A stretch of 64,000 nucleotides of DNA, from positions 44,838,714 to 44,902,713 of the forward strand of contig CM049320.1 in assembly GCA_026874595.1 (NCBI GenBank). The letters are read 5' to 3'. The stretch is from Sipunculus nudus. Its lineage: Eukaryota > Annelida > Sipuncula > Golfingiida > Sipunculidae. The notes under the pieces were generated by a model. The model ran no database searches, was not told where the DNA came from, and saw only the letters and a program-made list of their open reading frames with translations. Both the position numbers and the translations under genes were made by a program. Below, piece after piece: positions 1 through 10,904 of the stretch (positions are counted from its first letter, which is position 1; each line of letters begins with the position of its first letter).

Positions 1-2
1 AG

Positions 3-481
3 AAACAAAAGTTTGTATTGAATGTTCAGTGTGAAAATGCATTTCAGAATTTGAAAGCAATACTGCATAGTTCACCAGTTTTGGTAGCTCCAGACTTTTC
101 TGTACCCTTTAAGTTAGCTGTAGATGCTAGTGATACCGCTGCTGGTGCTGTGTTGTTACAGGAAGGTAGTGATAGCATAGATTATCCAATTTGTTATTTT
201 TCAAGAAAGTTTAATGCAAACCAGAAAAACTACTCAACTACTGAATAAGATTGTTTGGCTTTGATTATGGCATTGCAACGTTTTGAAGTTTATGTTACTT
301 CATCAGTCAAGCCTATCATTGTCTTCAGTGATCACAATCCCCTCACGTTCATGAACAAGTTGAAGTGTTAAAATCAAAGATTGTTGAGATGGAGTTTGTT
401 CGTACAGGATTACAATCTTGAAATCAAACACATCAAAGGGAAAGACAATGTACTTGCTGATTGTGTATCGAGATGTTTATG
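3..481 (+). pseudogene. Ty3/gypsy pol fragment: end of reverse transcriptase and RNase H
   Basis: The reading frame entering from the left edge encodes the RT-RNase H junction of a Ty3/gypsy polyprotein. 'AFQNLKAILHSSPVLVAPDF' is followed by the RNase H start 'LAVDASDTAAGAVLLQ', then 'FSDHNPLTFM' and 'KGKDNVLADCVSR', the usual RNase H end. Two in-frame stops (TAA at 246-248 after 'NYSTTE', TAA near 368 after 'LKC') and the absence of an integrase show that it is dead or internally deleted. It is followed by a polypurine tract and an LTR, so this is the 3' end of one element whose 5' part lies outside the window. RNase H would remove template RNA during reverse transcription. The assignment is secure at the gypsy level; the clade is not determined. 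Confidence 0.9.
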
Positions 482-602
482 AAATGTTGTAAACGAGATG
501 TTTATGTTATGTTGTAAATAAGATGATTTTTGAGATGTTGTAAAAAAATTAGTGATTGTGATCGCAAAAAGAAAGTTTTTGGAGAAAACTTTCTTTTTTC
601 TT

Positions 603-613
603 ACAGGAGGGGG
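603..613 (+). promoter_or_regulatory. Polypurine tract of the left gypsy element
   Basis: ACAGGAGGGGG lies immediately before the LTR start and is the expected primer site for plus-strand DNA synthesis. Its position between the end of pol and the LTR supports the element's + orientation. Confidence 0.7.
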
Positions 614-615
614 TG

Positions 616-1440
616 TGTTACAGATGTATCTTTTATTGTATCTGCATTGGCCGTTGCTATGCAGACATAGCCCGGCCCACGCCTGCGGCCCACGTGTTAA
701 CACAGCGGTCATGCTAGTCCGGGGCTTTCTCGCCACGTGTGGACCCTGTTGTGTAGAAACACGGTGTTCGTTGTTCTAGATGTTTCCTGTACTGTGTATC
801 ATGTTAGTTTCTTTGGATTGTTCGGAAATTCGAAAGTTCTCGGCTTGGGGTGAGAAGTTATAAATAGGGGGCTGTGTTTAGAGCCGAGAGAGAGAGGTGA
901 GAGAATATTCCAGCGGACACAGAAACGTGTAAGTCAGTTGTGGACCTTTTCCGATAAGTGCGACAGTTATAGATTTTCTTCTAAATTTGTGACGGATCTT
1001 ATATGGTCTTCAGTTTGCTTTCGGGATTATAACAAGTACTTAACTTTGGCAATACAACGGATTGATTTTGTAAATGAACTGGACTATTATTCTCTGAGAA
1101 GATTTATGTGAACTTTTCATCTGGGTTGTACGTTATAAAGGACTTGTTGTCGCTGTGACAATGGTTGTATCCAGGTACTGTACACTTTATTTATATACTT
1201 GTATAGATTTGCTGTTATACTGTTGTTGTACTGTGTAATTGTATTGATTTAGTGTATAGTTATGTTTGGGTTGTTTTAAGAATACATTATAGTTATTTGT
1301 TAACAAAAAACACTGACCACTATTCATTCCCCTAGACATATCACGCTGCCTAGTGTTACATAATCTGGTTTTTTTTGTCTCCATAACAGGATTGAGGCTT
1401 GTCACGACTACGTGATCTGTTGATATTAGGTCCCGTAACA
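616..1440 (+). mobile_element. 3' LTR of the left gypsy element (about 825 bp)
   Basis: The segment starts TGTTACAG and ends CCCGTAACA, so its termini form the short inverted pair TGTTAC/GTAACA typical of LTRs, and it directly follows the polypurine tract. A reverse-complement copy of the same sequence is at 57291-58147, which confirms both boundaries independently. It holds a TATA-like box at 859-866 followed by a purine-rich stretch near 890. The start could be two bases earlier (TGTG at 614), but the second copy favours 616. Confidence 0.85.
859..866 (+). promoter_or_regulatory. TATA-box-like element of the LTR
   Basis: TATAAATA followed by GGGGG lies in the middle of the LTR, where a U3 promoter is expected. 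The related solo LTR at 57291-58147 has a degraded version of the same region. Confidence 0.55.
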
Positions 1441-2741
1441 ATATTGTATATAGGAATAATTTCTGGAAGTCCTATGTATATTATTTAAATAGGTCAAAGG
1501 TCATCACAACACATCTGATGGATATTACTATCCTCATCACTTTGTCAATATTAGTCCTATTTTTACAAGCCATAACTCATTTTTTTTCTGCTTCAGAACC
1601 TGGTCTAGTCGTCTGGTCTCAGTCTTCTGTCACTTTGTCGGTATGTCTGTCTGTCTATCAGTAGTCCTCAATTTCGGCTGCTTGCTGGTTCTTGCGTCTT
1701 ACAATGACAATTTTACAGGCCACGGCAGGAATCCTTTTGAAAATTACATATCTTATGTCGCATACTAATCCAAAGGTGATTTTCATTTTCGGTCAATCTG
1801 TGAATTATACTGCGACACGACGTCAAGCGTCCACCTTTCAAACCATAGCAAATAACACCACAAGGTTTTTCAGACATCATGGTCATTTAGTTTCTATTAA
1901 GAAGCCTCCAGTGATGACCTACTTCTTGGGTGGTAGACTGTTATTTGCCAGTTTTTGGCTCAACGGGCCGGTATCATGTAAGTCCTTGACAAAACACGAT
2001 ACTGAGCACCTTGATAAGGGACTTGAGATGCGGGGATATAATTTGGGAGATCCACAATAAAACACTGGCTCATCCAGCGGGAGAGCAGCTGATGAATGTT
2101 ACCGGAGATGCTCGCATGTTCTAGTCATCAAGAACAGAGACTGGGCATGAAAACGTGAATCTGGACAAATCAAAACTGTTGACCCATGCGCCCCATCTGA
2201 CAGAGCTGGTAACGTCTCTAAGACTTAAAATGTAAATCCAATATATTCCATATAATATTAAAATAAAATGGGCCAGACCTCCAGGCAGGCACAAAATCTA
2301 AACTACTCCGGGTAGTGCAGAATTTGTTATATGTTGTTAATTTATTTTCTGAGAAAATATATTTAGACCATTTCAGAGAACAAATCAAACTGAAACATGA
2401 AGAAGAAAATGAAGAAAGGACTGATAGGTATACATGGTTCAAAGTCACGTTTTATTTTCCTGTTGGGGATTGAACGACTCCCTCCATTGCTCGTGGACGG
2501 CACAGCAATAACTTAATTACGAGTATGGTGTATTTAAATCGATCCAGAATTTGTACCTGAAGATGATTGGTCGGTCTGGTCAATGAGAATATAGCTGTCA
2601 CCAAATCTTCGGGAAACGGTTACAGTATGTTGTTTACTGAAGGTACGAAAGTTCAGCCGCAACATATGCGCAACAGGGTATAATATACGCAACAGCAGCA
2701 ATTCAGTTAATGCGCGCGCACGCACATACCCACATTTATAC
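1441..2741. other. Non-coding sequence, no gene recognised
   Basis: No protein similarity is visible; open frames here are short and lack motifs. A perfect AGGTCAAAGGTCA direct repeat lies at 1491-1503 and a TGTCTGTC-rich stretch near 1640, both like the repeats further right, so this is probably decayed repeat DNA. Confidence 0.5.
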
Positions 2742-2749
2742 ACCCAAAC

Positions 2750-3398
2750 TAGTGGTGGGCCGATCATCGAGTTTTATCGAAAGTCAGTCGGTTTGCTGCC
2801 CTTTTCAAGCGCTCGATTACCAAAGGCAACTATCGATTACATCATAATCATGATTTTTTTTCCAGAATGCCTTTATGTTATAGGCTAAAATTATTCATCC
2901 ATTTTTTTTAAATTTCGCGCTTCAAATAATGAGTCTTTGTTCCCAAATAACTTCAGTATATAACTGAGTTTAACATGTAGATGAGAGAAGGGAGGACTTA
3001 ATGAACCTGTGTGAACTGGCAGGGTGAATTAGCGGGGAGTTTTGTAACGAGATGTATATTGCACTATTGGCGGATGGCGTTTAAATGCTCCATAAATTCT
3101 TCGGGTCTATGCAGCAAGTAGATGTCCTGGATTGTGGTTTAATTCTTGATTTTTATTAATAATAATTAAAATGAAACTTTTAACAGCATATCTTACTAAT
3201 TATAGGAAAATAGAAAAAGGCAAAAACTTCTTTTCTTAGGGTAGAATTACTAAGACATGCGGGCTTGGTTAAGAAAGTACAGTTTCACAGATAACTGCGT
3301 GTTTCTTTATATTTGCCTGAACCGATTATTAATCGATCATCGATCGGTTTGCTCAAACCGATGATCGATTATGAAAAAGGAACCGACTCCCACCACTA
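2750..3398. mobile_element. hAT-type MITE, 649 bp, with perfect 8-bp target duplication
   Basis: The ends are inverted: TAGTGGTGGG at the left and CCCACCACTA at the right. They are flanked by identical 8-bp copies of ACCCAAAC at 2742-2749 and 3399-3406. An 8-bp duplication and TAGNGGTGGG-like ends fit the hAT superfamily. Subterminal sequence carries many GATCGAT-type motifs (left 'CCGATCATCGA', right hairpin of 'AATCGATCATCGATCGG' with 'CCGATGATCGATT'), possible transposase-binding sites. No ORF is present, so it is non-autonomous. Confidence 0.88.
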
Positions 3399-3406
3399 AC
3401 CCAAAC

Positions 3407-4245
3407 AGAAATCAAAACTAACTACAATATCCTTTTTCCCATCATTATAAATGTGGGTAACCCTCTGAAGATGTGTACCAGCTTATAATTAAGTACCACT
3501 TGTTATCATATTGGGTATGTATGAATTGTTTGTTGTTCCTCCATGCAGTCTGTCATTATGTCCGTCTGATCGTCAGTTGTCGTCAAATTCGTCCAACTGC
3601 ATGTTATTTTGTTTGACATAGCACTGTACAAGCCACAGTTTTTCAAACATAAGCTCTGAATTGCTCAGTTGATAGAATATCTAAAGTTCTTGAAGCATGT
3701 AGCCTTTTAGTGCAAATACACCAAAGGTCAAGGTCATTCAAACTTTTTTCTCCATATCTTCGGCTAATCTTATCATAGCGACTGTACCTCGGTTTGCTCG
3801 TCTGACACTCTTTTTTTCTTCCTCTAAGACCGTCTCATACCTCTGTTTCCATGGTTGCGCATTTGAGTGTAAAAATCTAAAATATGAACATATTCATACT
3901 AGTTTTTCCACCTGTATCATTTTTTTTGTTAGAGAGGTATATTTCCTTGCATATTGTAGTTTTAAATAAGTTCTCACTGACCCAATTGCAAATTTTGCCA
4001 AATCTCGCACCGTTTCAAGTCAATCGAGAATAAAATTCGAGATTTCGCACAAAGCCTTTATAACTCGGTATCTTTTAACGCTTGTGAGGTCTAGTTTTTG
4101 ACAATTGCTAGCGAAATCGTGCGACAAATGTGGACAAACGAGAATAAACGAGATTTCAGGTAAATGCTTATAACTCCGTCATGTATTACAGTAGACTATC
4201 CTAGTTTTCGGTCATTAGTAGCATATGAATTGCCTGAAATAACAA
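3407..4245. other. Non-coding sequence, no gene recognised
   Basis: No coding signal is seen. A short AGGTCAAGGTCA run near 3725 resembles the repeats at 6.5-7.2 kb. The rest is AT-rich decayed sequence. Confidence 0.45.
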
Positions 4246-4439
4246 GTGGCCCATGGGCCATGACGCTCAGCTGAATTCAAGGAATGTTGAACAATGAGCA
4301 AAACGACTGCCAGAGTGCAGACAAATCATGAATTTTGTGAAGAGTCCTAAAAAATGGGTTTCAATGGGCTTTTTGGACAGATGACAACTTCATTTGAAGG
4401 TCTCATAAATAGAAAGAAAAATGCGTAAAAATTAAAAAA

Positions 4440-6075
4440 AAAAAATACAGGTAGTGCCACCAGTCTGCAGGAACTGATGAAACACTCCATGATCAATATA
4501 TATCCCAAGAATCATAGCTATCAAGGCATTAGTTATTAAGATACTGGAGCTTTTGTTTGTATTAATTATTTAATTATTCTAAGGGGTACTTCCGAGCCCC
4601 ATAGCTCGGAGGATATGGGTAACAGAGACCTAATTTCACGTATTCACAGAGACTTTTCATGGACCTTCCTTGATGTCAAGTTAGGAAGATTCCAGGTCCA
4701 GTGGTTACGATTTGTACCCTGTTAACAGATGAGGCTTTATTTGAAAGTCTCAAAAAGAGAAAAAAAATCGTAAAAATTGGAAAAAATACAGGTGGCGCCA
4801 CCAGTCTGCAGGAACTGATGAAACACTCCATGATTAATATGCATGCAAAAAATCATGGCCATCAGTACATTAGGTATTCAGATACTGCAGCTTTTGTATC
4901 ACATTTTTAATTATTCTGAGGGGTACTTACTACAAAGAATATGGGTAACATACACCTAATTTCATGTTTTTCACAGAGAATTTTTATTGACCTCCCTTGA
5001 TGTAAAGTTAGAAGAATCCAGGTCCAGCGGTTACGATTTGTGCCCTGTTAAGGGGATGACAGCCCCTTTGAAAGTCTCAAAAATAAATTTAAAAAATTCG
5101 TAAAAATTGGAAAAAATACAAGTGGTGCCACCAGTTTGCAGGAACTGATGGAACATCCCATGATCAATATTCATGCAAAGAACCATGGTGATCAATGCAG
5201 TAGTTATTCAGATACTTGACCTTTTGTATCAAATTTTGCATTATTCTGGGGGGGGGGGGGTACTTCGGAGCCCCATAGCTCGAAGGATATGGGTAACAGA
5301 GACCTAATTTCAGGTTTTCAAGGAGATTTTTCATGGACCTCCCTGGATATTAAGATTGAAGATTCCAGGTCAGTAATTACAATTTGTGCCCTGTTAACAG
5401 ATGACAGTTTCATTGCAGGTCTGAAAAAAAAGAGAAAAAAAAAATCGTAAAAATTGGGGAAAAAAATACAGATGGCGCCACCTGTCTGCGGGAATTGATG
5501 GAACACCCCATGATCAAAATTCATGCAAAGAATCATGGTTATCAATGCAGTAGTTAGTCAGATACTTGAGCTTTTGTATCGAATTTTGCATTATTCTGGG
5601 GGTACTTCGGAGCCCCATAGCTCGAAGGATATGGGTAACAGAGACCTTATTTCAGGTTTTCAAGGAGATTTTTCATGGACCTCTCTGGATATTAAGATTG
5701 AAGATTCCAGGTCCAGTGGTTACGATATGAGCCCTGTTAACAGATGACAGTTTCATTGCAGGTCTGAAATAAATCGAAAAAAAAATCGTAAAAATTGGGA
5801 AAAAAATACAGGTGGCGCCACCAGTCTACAGGAACTGATGGAACATCCCATGATCAATATTCATGCAAAGAATCATGGTGATCAATGCAATAGTTATTCA
5901 GATACTTGACCTTTTGTATCAAATTTTGCATTATTCTGGGGGGGGGGGGGTAGTTCGGAGCCCCATAGCTCGAAGGATATAGGCAACAGAGACCTAATTT
6001 CAGGTTTCCAAGGAGACTTTTCATGGACCTCCCTGCATTTCATGTTTTAAGATTCCAGGTCCAGCGGTTACGATT
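4440..6075 (+). repeat. Tandem array of a roughly 330-350 bp unit, about five copies
   Basis: Each unit contains ATACAGGTGGCGCCACCAGT, then 'CTGCAGGAACTGATG', 'GATCAATAT', 'TTATTCTGGGGG', 'GAGCCCCATAGCTCG' and 'TGTGCCCTGTTAACAGATGA'. Units recur near 4445, 4785, 5115, 5465 and 5815 and vary mainly in A-run and G-run lengths. The same family appears at 29595-30600. Confidence 0.85.
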
Positions 6076-6136
6076 TGTGCCCTGTTAACGGTCGACCGGA
6101 CGACCGGACGGACGACGGTCAAAGGGTGATCGCTAT

Positions 6137-6165
6137 AGCTCAGATGACTTTCAGTCAGCTGAGCT
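6137..6165. repeat. Hairpin, near-perfect inverted repeat
   Basis: AGCTCAGATGACT, three bases TTC, then AGTCAGCTGAGCT: a 13-bp stem with one mismatch. A near-identical hairpin lies at 29562-29590 in the other copy of this repeat family. It is likely the end signal of a rolling-circle-type element. Confidence 0.7.
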
Positions 6166-6539
6166 AATAAAACTGCAACTCTTGCGAAATCTTGTAGAAC
6201 TTGTAGACAAACGAAAATAAAAGTGATTTCACGGAATTGCATTTAACTCGGTCATGTTTTTAGTAGGAATCCATAATCTCTCAGTGACAAGACTACTTGT
6301 CTTGTCATATCTCGAACCATCGGCAGTCAAACGGGAAGAAGCAAGATCTTACAAGTGGATGCCCTATAGTAATAACCCTGACTGTCTGTCTGTCAAGCTG
6401 TTTGTCTGTCTGTCTGTCTGTCCATCCTTCCATCAACACATTTTATTTCAAAATGATAACTCCAGGTTGGATTGACACATGGATTTTAAACTTGACTTAC
6501 ATATGGCCCACCACTAAAGCAAGAACCTGTATGATTTTT

Positions 6540-7215
6540 GGGTCATGAGGTCAAAGGTCAAGGGACTCACTTATTTAAAAAGATTATGGCTGCATTTTAA
6601 GCCAAGCTTTTCATCCCGAACTTTCCATCTTGCGCATTTAGCTGACTTGCCAGTATGGGGAGAGCATAAATGAACTTGGGGTCACAAGGTCAAAGGTCAA
6701 GGTCACAGGGGCCATCTGTTCACAAATTAAGATGATAACTATACATTAGTTTGACATATTGGTTTCAATCTTAGCTTATATATGGCTCACCACTAAAGTA
6801 AGAACCCTGTCGATTTTGGAGTCCAACGGTCAAAGGTCAGGGTTACAGGACCCATTCCTTTAAAAAGAACGTGTATGCATTTCAAGCCAATCTTTTCATC
6901 ACAAAGCTTCCATCTTTAAGATATTGCTCACTTGCCGAAAGGGGCAGATTCTGTTTGATTTTGGGGTCATAGGATCAAAGGTCAAGGTCACAGGGCTATT
7001 CACAGATTAGTTTATGGATGATAATTCTGCTTTGGATTGGCTTCAAGCTTAATTTATCAATGACCCTCCACTTAAGTAAGTACTGTAAATGCACTGTAAA
7101 TCAAACTTTTTATCCCAAACTTTCCATCTTTCACACTTGGCTTACTTATATATAGTGGAAATCGTTAGATTTTAAGGTTACCTGGTCACAGGTCAAGGTC
7201 ACTGGACCCACTTGT
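6540..7215 (+). repeat. Diverged tandem repeat rich in AGGTCA
   Basis: Units of about 140-150 bp each carry a core like AAGGTCAAAGGTCAAGGTCA (near 6547, 6690, 6830, 6975 and 7190), followed by CACAGG and text related to 'CCAAGCTTTTCATC'. No frame is conserved between units. Two cores (6548-6560 and 6687-6699) are exact AGGTCAAAGGTCA direct repeats. Confidence 0.7.
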
Positions 7216-7392
7216 TTTAAAAGACTATTACAATAATCTTAATGCTGCAAGTTCAAGGATAACAAGATGTCAGACTTTTTGGTCACAAGGTCATTTGTTA
7301 AGATCATAGGACTGTCATTCTGAAAAATTTCGTAAAAATATCCTTGTAGACAAATTCAGCTGAGCTTCGGGACCCATGGGTCCCAAGTTGCA

Positions 7393-8803
7393 GAAGTGAA
7401 AATGCTATCGTATCGTTTACCGCTGTCTACTCGAAAGAGCTGGCGATAACATCATGTTTGTTTCTGCTCCAACATTATTCATATGACTGTTTCCATATCT
7501 TCCTGTCTGTCTTTCCGTCTGTCTGGCTTATTTCAACTTCCAGCAAGCGCTCGACCTCCCGGTCGTCTAGTCTATCGGTTTATATTCCGATTTTCAGTAA
7601 ATCAACCACAGTGACAAAATCGTCTTCCTTTTTGCTCTCGTTTTGTGTATGTTATCAAGAGTTCCGTTTGTTGTTTTGCCTAATATTCATTGCATGCTTG
7701 GTATTTGTCTATGTGACCATCCCAGGCTAAGAGATGACGTCTTCATGACGTGGGCATGATTCAACACCAAGTTAACTTGCGTGTATACGAGTAGGCATTT
7801 CTGGACGTATGATAGTGGAAATGATTACTATTATACCCGTAAAGAGCACTCCATTCAGAAAAGTATGACCAATACTCTATGCTGTTTAGCGGGTGCTATT
7901 TATATGTCATTCATCTAGAGGGAACGATATTTTTCAGAGTTTGTTACTTGTGATCTTGAGCACATTTTCGTATCTGTTTGAGACTTGTGACAGACACTTA
8001 AATGTTCTGCTTTATTTATTCTATTTGTTGTCTAGTATTTGCTTTTAGACAAATCAAAGATCAGGAGTTTCTGTGTATTGTAACGATTTTACCCCTTTTG
8101 TAATAACCCGAAAACCTGGCCGTTATAAATTAACCCGGGTAAGGGAGTACTAATCAGGTTTGCTGGTCCCCGCTGAGCGTCACTTGGTCTTGTTTAATAA
8201 TTAAAACTGTGGAAATATTAAAAATATCACAGGGGTTAATTCCTGTTGGAGGAGACTTGAAGAAAGCTGCGAAAGCTCAACATTTAGCAACATTTGCTGG
8301 GAAAGTATCGTCACTGTGCGTTAGCTACAGCAGCTAATCTTCAACCAACAATTCCGAATATCAATAAACCTTCTCATTGTGTTTTACGGAACTATAAAAA
8401 TAAGTAACTCCCTCGTTATACAAGTACATTTAATAAAAAAAACTTCCAGTGGTACAGAGGAACAATAAAAGTTATATAGAGTGAAACACCATAGGATAAA
8501 CCTACGATAAGATAAGGAGTCATTTGCTTATGAACAAACAGTGACATTGACACACAAAGTTTCTATCTGCACCATGAAATGAATACACGCGGCCTTCGTT
8601 ACTGGCCTCACGTAAAACCGATGGACTAATATGAACTGCCTTTACACTTAAATCTAATACTGAAATTGATAAACCTGTACCGTGCCAGTACCCACAAATA
8701 TCTACCGTCTACAGCATAAAGTTACCCTGGCAATACATAAGCGCAGCCCAGAAATGTTAAACTCAGGTCTAACTGTCTAGAAAAACAAGAGGCTGGCTAA
8801 TAC
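7393..8803. other. Non-coding sequence, no gene recognised
   Basis: An ATG-initiated 90-residue frame at 7458-7730 is hydrophobic but has no recognisable domain. No splice-bounded conserved segment could be identified. Confidence 0.4.
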
Positions 8804-9892
8804 CTAGCTCACATATACACCGGGCACCGTACGATTTTTTCAACCCGCCGGCTTGCCGTGGGTTTTCGAGACCGTACGGTCACCATGTGTTTTTTCATCC
8901 AGGGTTGTTTGCACTCACATAATGTACGGCGACCGTACGGTATCCTCCGAAAATTGGTTAAAAGGGGGCCGTCCGGGAACCGTAAGGTGACCGTGCGGGT
9001 TCTATGCATGAAGCAAGTACACCGTACTGTGCCCGACCGGTGTCCGGCAGGCGCCCGGCCGGCGATCGCTGGCACCATGTGGCCACCGTAAGGTTATTAT
9101 CTGCTTTATATACAGCTGTTGAACATTAAACCAAAGAATAAAATCCGGTCAATTAGGATAAAGAGCAATATTATTTTTCGGTATATAACAATCAAAGTAT
9201 TTCTTATGTTACTCGATTCAATTTTTCATAATTAACGTTTACTACAAAATATAATTATTGGAATTTATTTATTGATATTATATCGATTGTAGTGCCAAAC
9301 CTGAGCGCTATTCTTATTCAAATCAATTTTGAAGGTTCAATAAAACACTTGACACGTTCAGAGAAGTTGGCTCCAGTGCACAGAGGTTCAGTGTTTATAA
9401 TATATATGCCGATGTGGCTGTTTTAATATATCCGACAGCTCAGATTCAGGGCACCGTGAGGGAAAATTAACATCGCAAGGGAGCCGTGCGAACCCCGCAC
9501 AGCAGGCATTCGATTTTTCACATATCACATCGAGCCCTTACGGGTACCGTAAGGCTATCGCAACCGCGGACACCGCAAGGCACCCGTATGAATATTTTTT
9601 TGAAAAAATACCCGGAAAATCGTACGGGTGCCGCACGGATACCAGCCGGTGCCCGTAAGGTGACCGTACGGGCAGTCTACGGGCTGTCTTCGGCCTTTCT
9701 ACGTGCTAACGGTGAGTTGAAAACGCTTGGAGAATTGAGCGCAGCCAGCTCAGCACCACGGCGCCCATACGGCGTGTAAAATTTGAACCGGTGCCAGTGA
9801 AAATCGTACGGGTACCTTGCGGGCACCGTGCGAATATAGCCAAAAATGGTGATTTTACTCACGGTACGGGCCCCGTAGGCTATATGTGATAG
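8804..9892. mobile_element. GC-rich element with imperfect inverted ends and CCGTACGG motif clusters
   Basis: The left end, CTAGCTCACATATACACCGG then GCACCGTACG, is matched in inverse by GGTACGGGCCCCGT then AGGCTATATGTGATAG at the right. Both flanks (8820-9095 and 9450-9880) are packed with variants of ACCGTACGG and its complement, including the exact palindrome GACCGTACGGTC near 8871. The 350 bp between them are AT-rich. Clustered subterminal motifs in both orientations are typical transposase-binding arrays of cut-and-paste transposons. No transposase is encoded and no target duplication could be assigned, so the superfamily is unknown. Confidence 0.5.
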
Positions 9893-10094
9893 CGGCTTTA
9901 GACATGCTCACCTCACATGCCCGCTCCCTACATGTACAGTCCTAACAACCAATCAGAACCCTAGCCCGCTACAAGTCAAAGGTCAAAACGTCTCTACTGC
10001 AGGTTCAGCGCGGCTTCAGGCGGGTCTGGCTGACCTTTGAACCGGCTGACGAATCACATTAAACTAACCAAGAGGTTAGAATATGCTTGAACCA

Positions 10095-10697
10095 GGGGTG
10101 AATGATCGGCAATATCATGCCTTGAACTGGAGAGGGAGGGGGATATTCCAACAAGTGGGGAATGATATATGCCTGCCGGGGTGGGGTTGAAGGGCTATAT
10201 TAATATATGATCAACAATATCCAGCCTTGGACTGGGGAGGGAGGGGGATATTCGAACAAGTAGGGAATGATAAATGCCTGCCGGGGTTGGGGTTGTAGGG
10301 CTATATTAATATATGATGAACAATATCCAGCCTAGGACTGGGAGGGAGGGGATATTCGAAAAGGTAAGGAATGGTATATGCCTGCCGGGGTGGGGTTGTA
10401 GGGCTGAACTAATATATGATCAAGCAATATCCAGCCTTGGCCTGGGAAGGGAGGGGATATTCCAAGGGGCAGGGAATAATATATATATGCCTGCCGGGGC
10501 TGAGGTTGAAGGGCTATACTAATATATGATCAACAATATCCAGCCTTGGACTGTGGAGGGTGATGCGAGGGATATTCCAACAAGTAGGGAATGAAATATG
10601 CCTGCCTGGGTCGGGGTTGTAGGGCTATATTAATATATGATGAGCAATATCCAGCCTTGGACTGGGGGGGGGGGGGGGTATTCAAAGAAGCAGGGAA
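10095..10697 (+). repeat. Tandem repeat, unit about 105-116 bp, six copies
   Basis: Units start near 10105, 10212, 10318, 10425, 10530 and 10645. Each contains CAATATCCAGCCTTGG, a purine run GGGAGGGAGGGGGATATTC, ATGCCTGCCGGGG, and TAGGGCTATATTAATATATG. The last unit ends in a 15-base G run (10664-10678). Confidence 0.88.
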
Positions 10698-10904
10698 AGT
10701 TTCTAAAGTTACTACTCTCAATTTGCGTTGTTATCAGCATCAAATGGTTTAGCTCTCGTTAATGAAGAAGAGTTGATGTGACTGGGGCAATTTTTGTTGT
10801 CAAAAGACCGAAAGTTGTTTTGCACACGCATAAATGGGAACAGGGCTCTCCGGTTTTGCTGCATACATACCACATACGCATACGTACTGCATACTTGTAT
10901 ATGG

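Larger units (their letters stand above)
4246..7392. mobile_element. Candidate repeat element bracketed by inverted hairpin ends
   Basis: The left end reads GGCCCATGGGCC followed by GCTCAGCTGAATT. The right end is the inverse: AATTCAGCTGAGC followed by GACCCATGGGTC. Between them lie two tandem repeat regions (4440-6075 and 6540-7215) separated by a hairpin at 6137-6165. Paired palindromic ends around a tandem-repeat core resemble non-autonomous helitron-like elements of bivalves. No protein is encoded. It could also be two elements side by side, because the internal hairpin looks like an element end. Confidence 0.45.

Noticed and set aside
7458-7730. Hydrophobic 90-residue frame as a membrane protein
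   Set aside because: TTT/CTT-rich composition yields hydrophobic residues by chance; no neighbours or splice context support a gene.
8820-9780. Overlapping arginine/proline-rich frames as coding
   Set aside because: They arise from the CCGTACGG motif clusters on both strands and have no recognisable domain.
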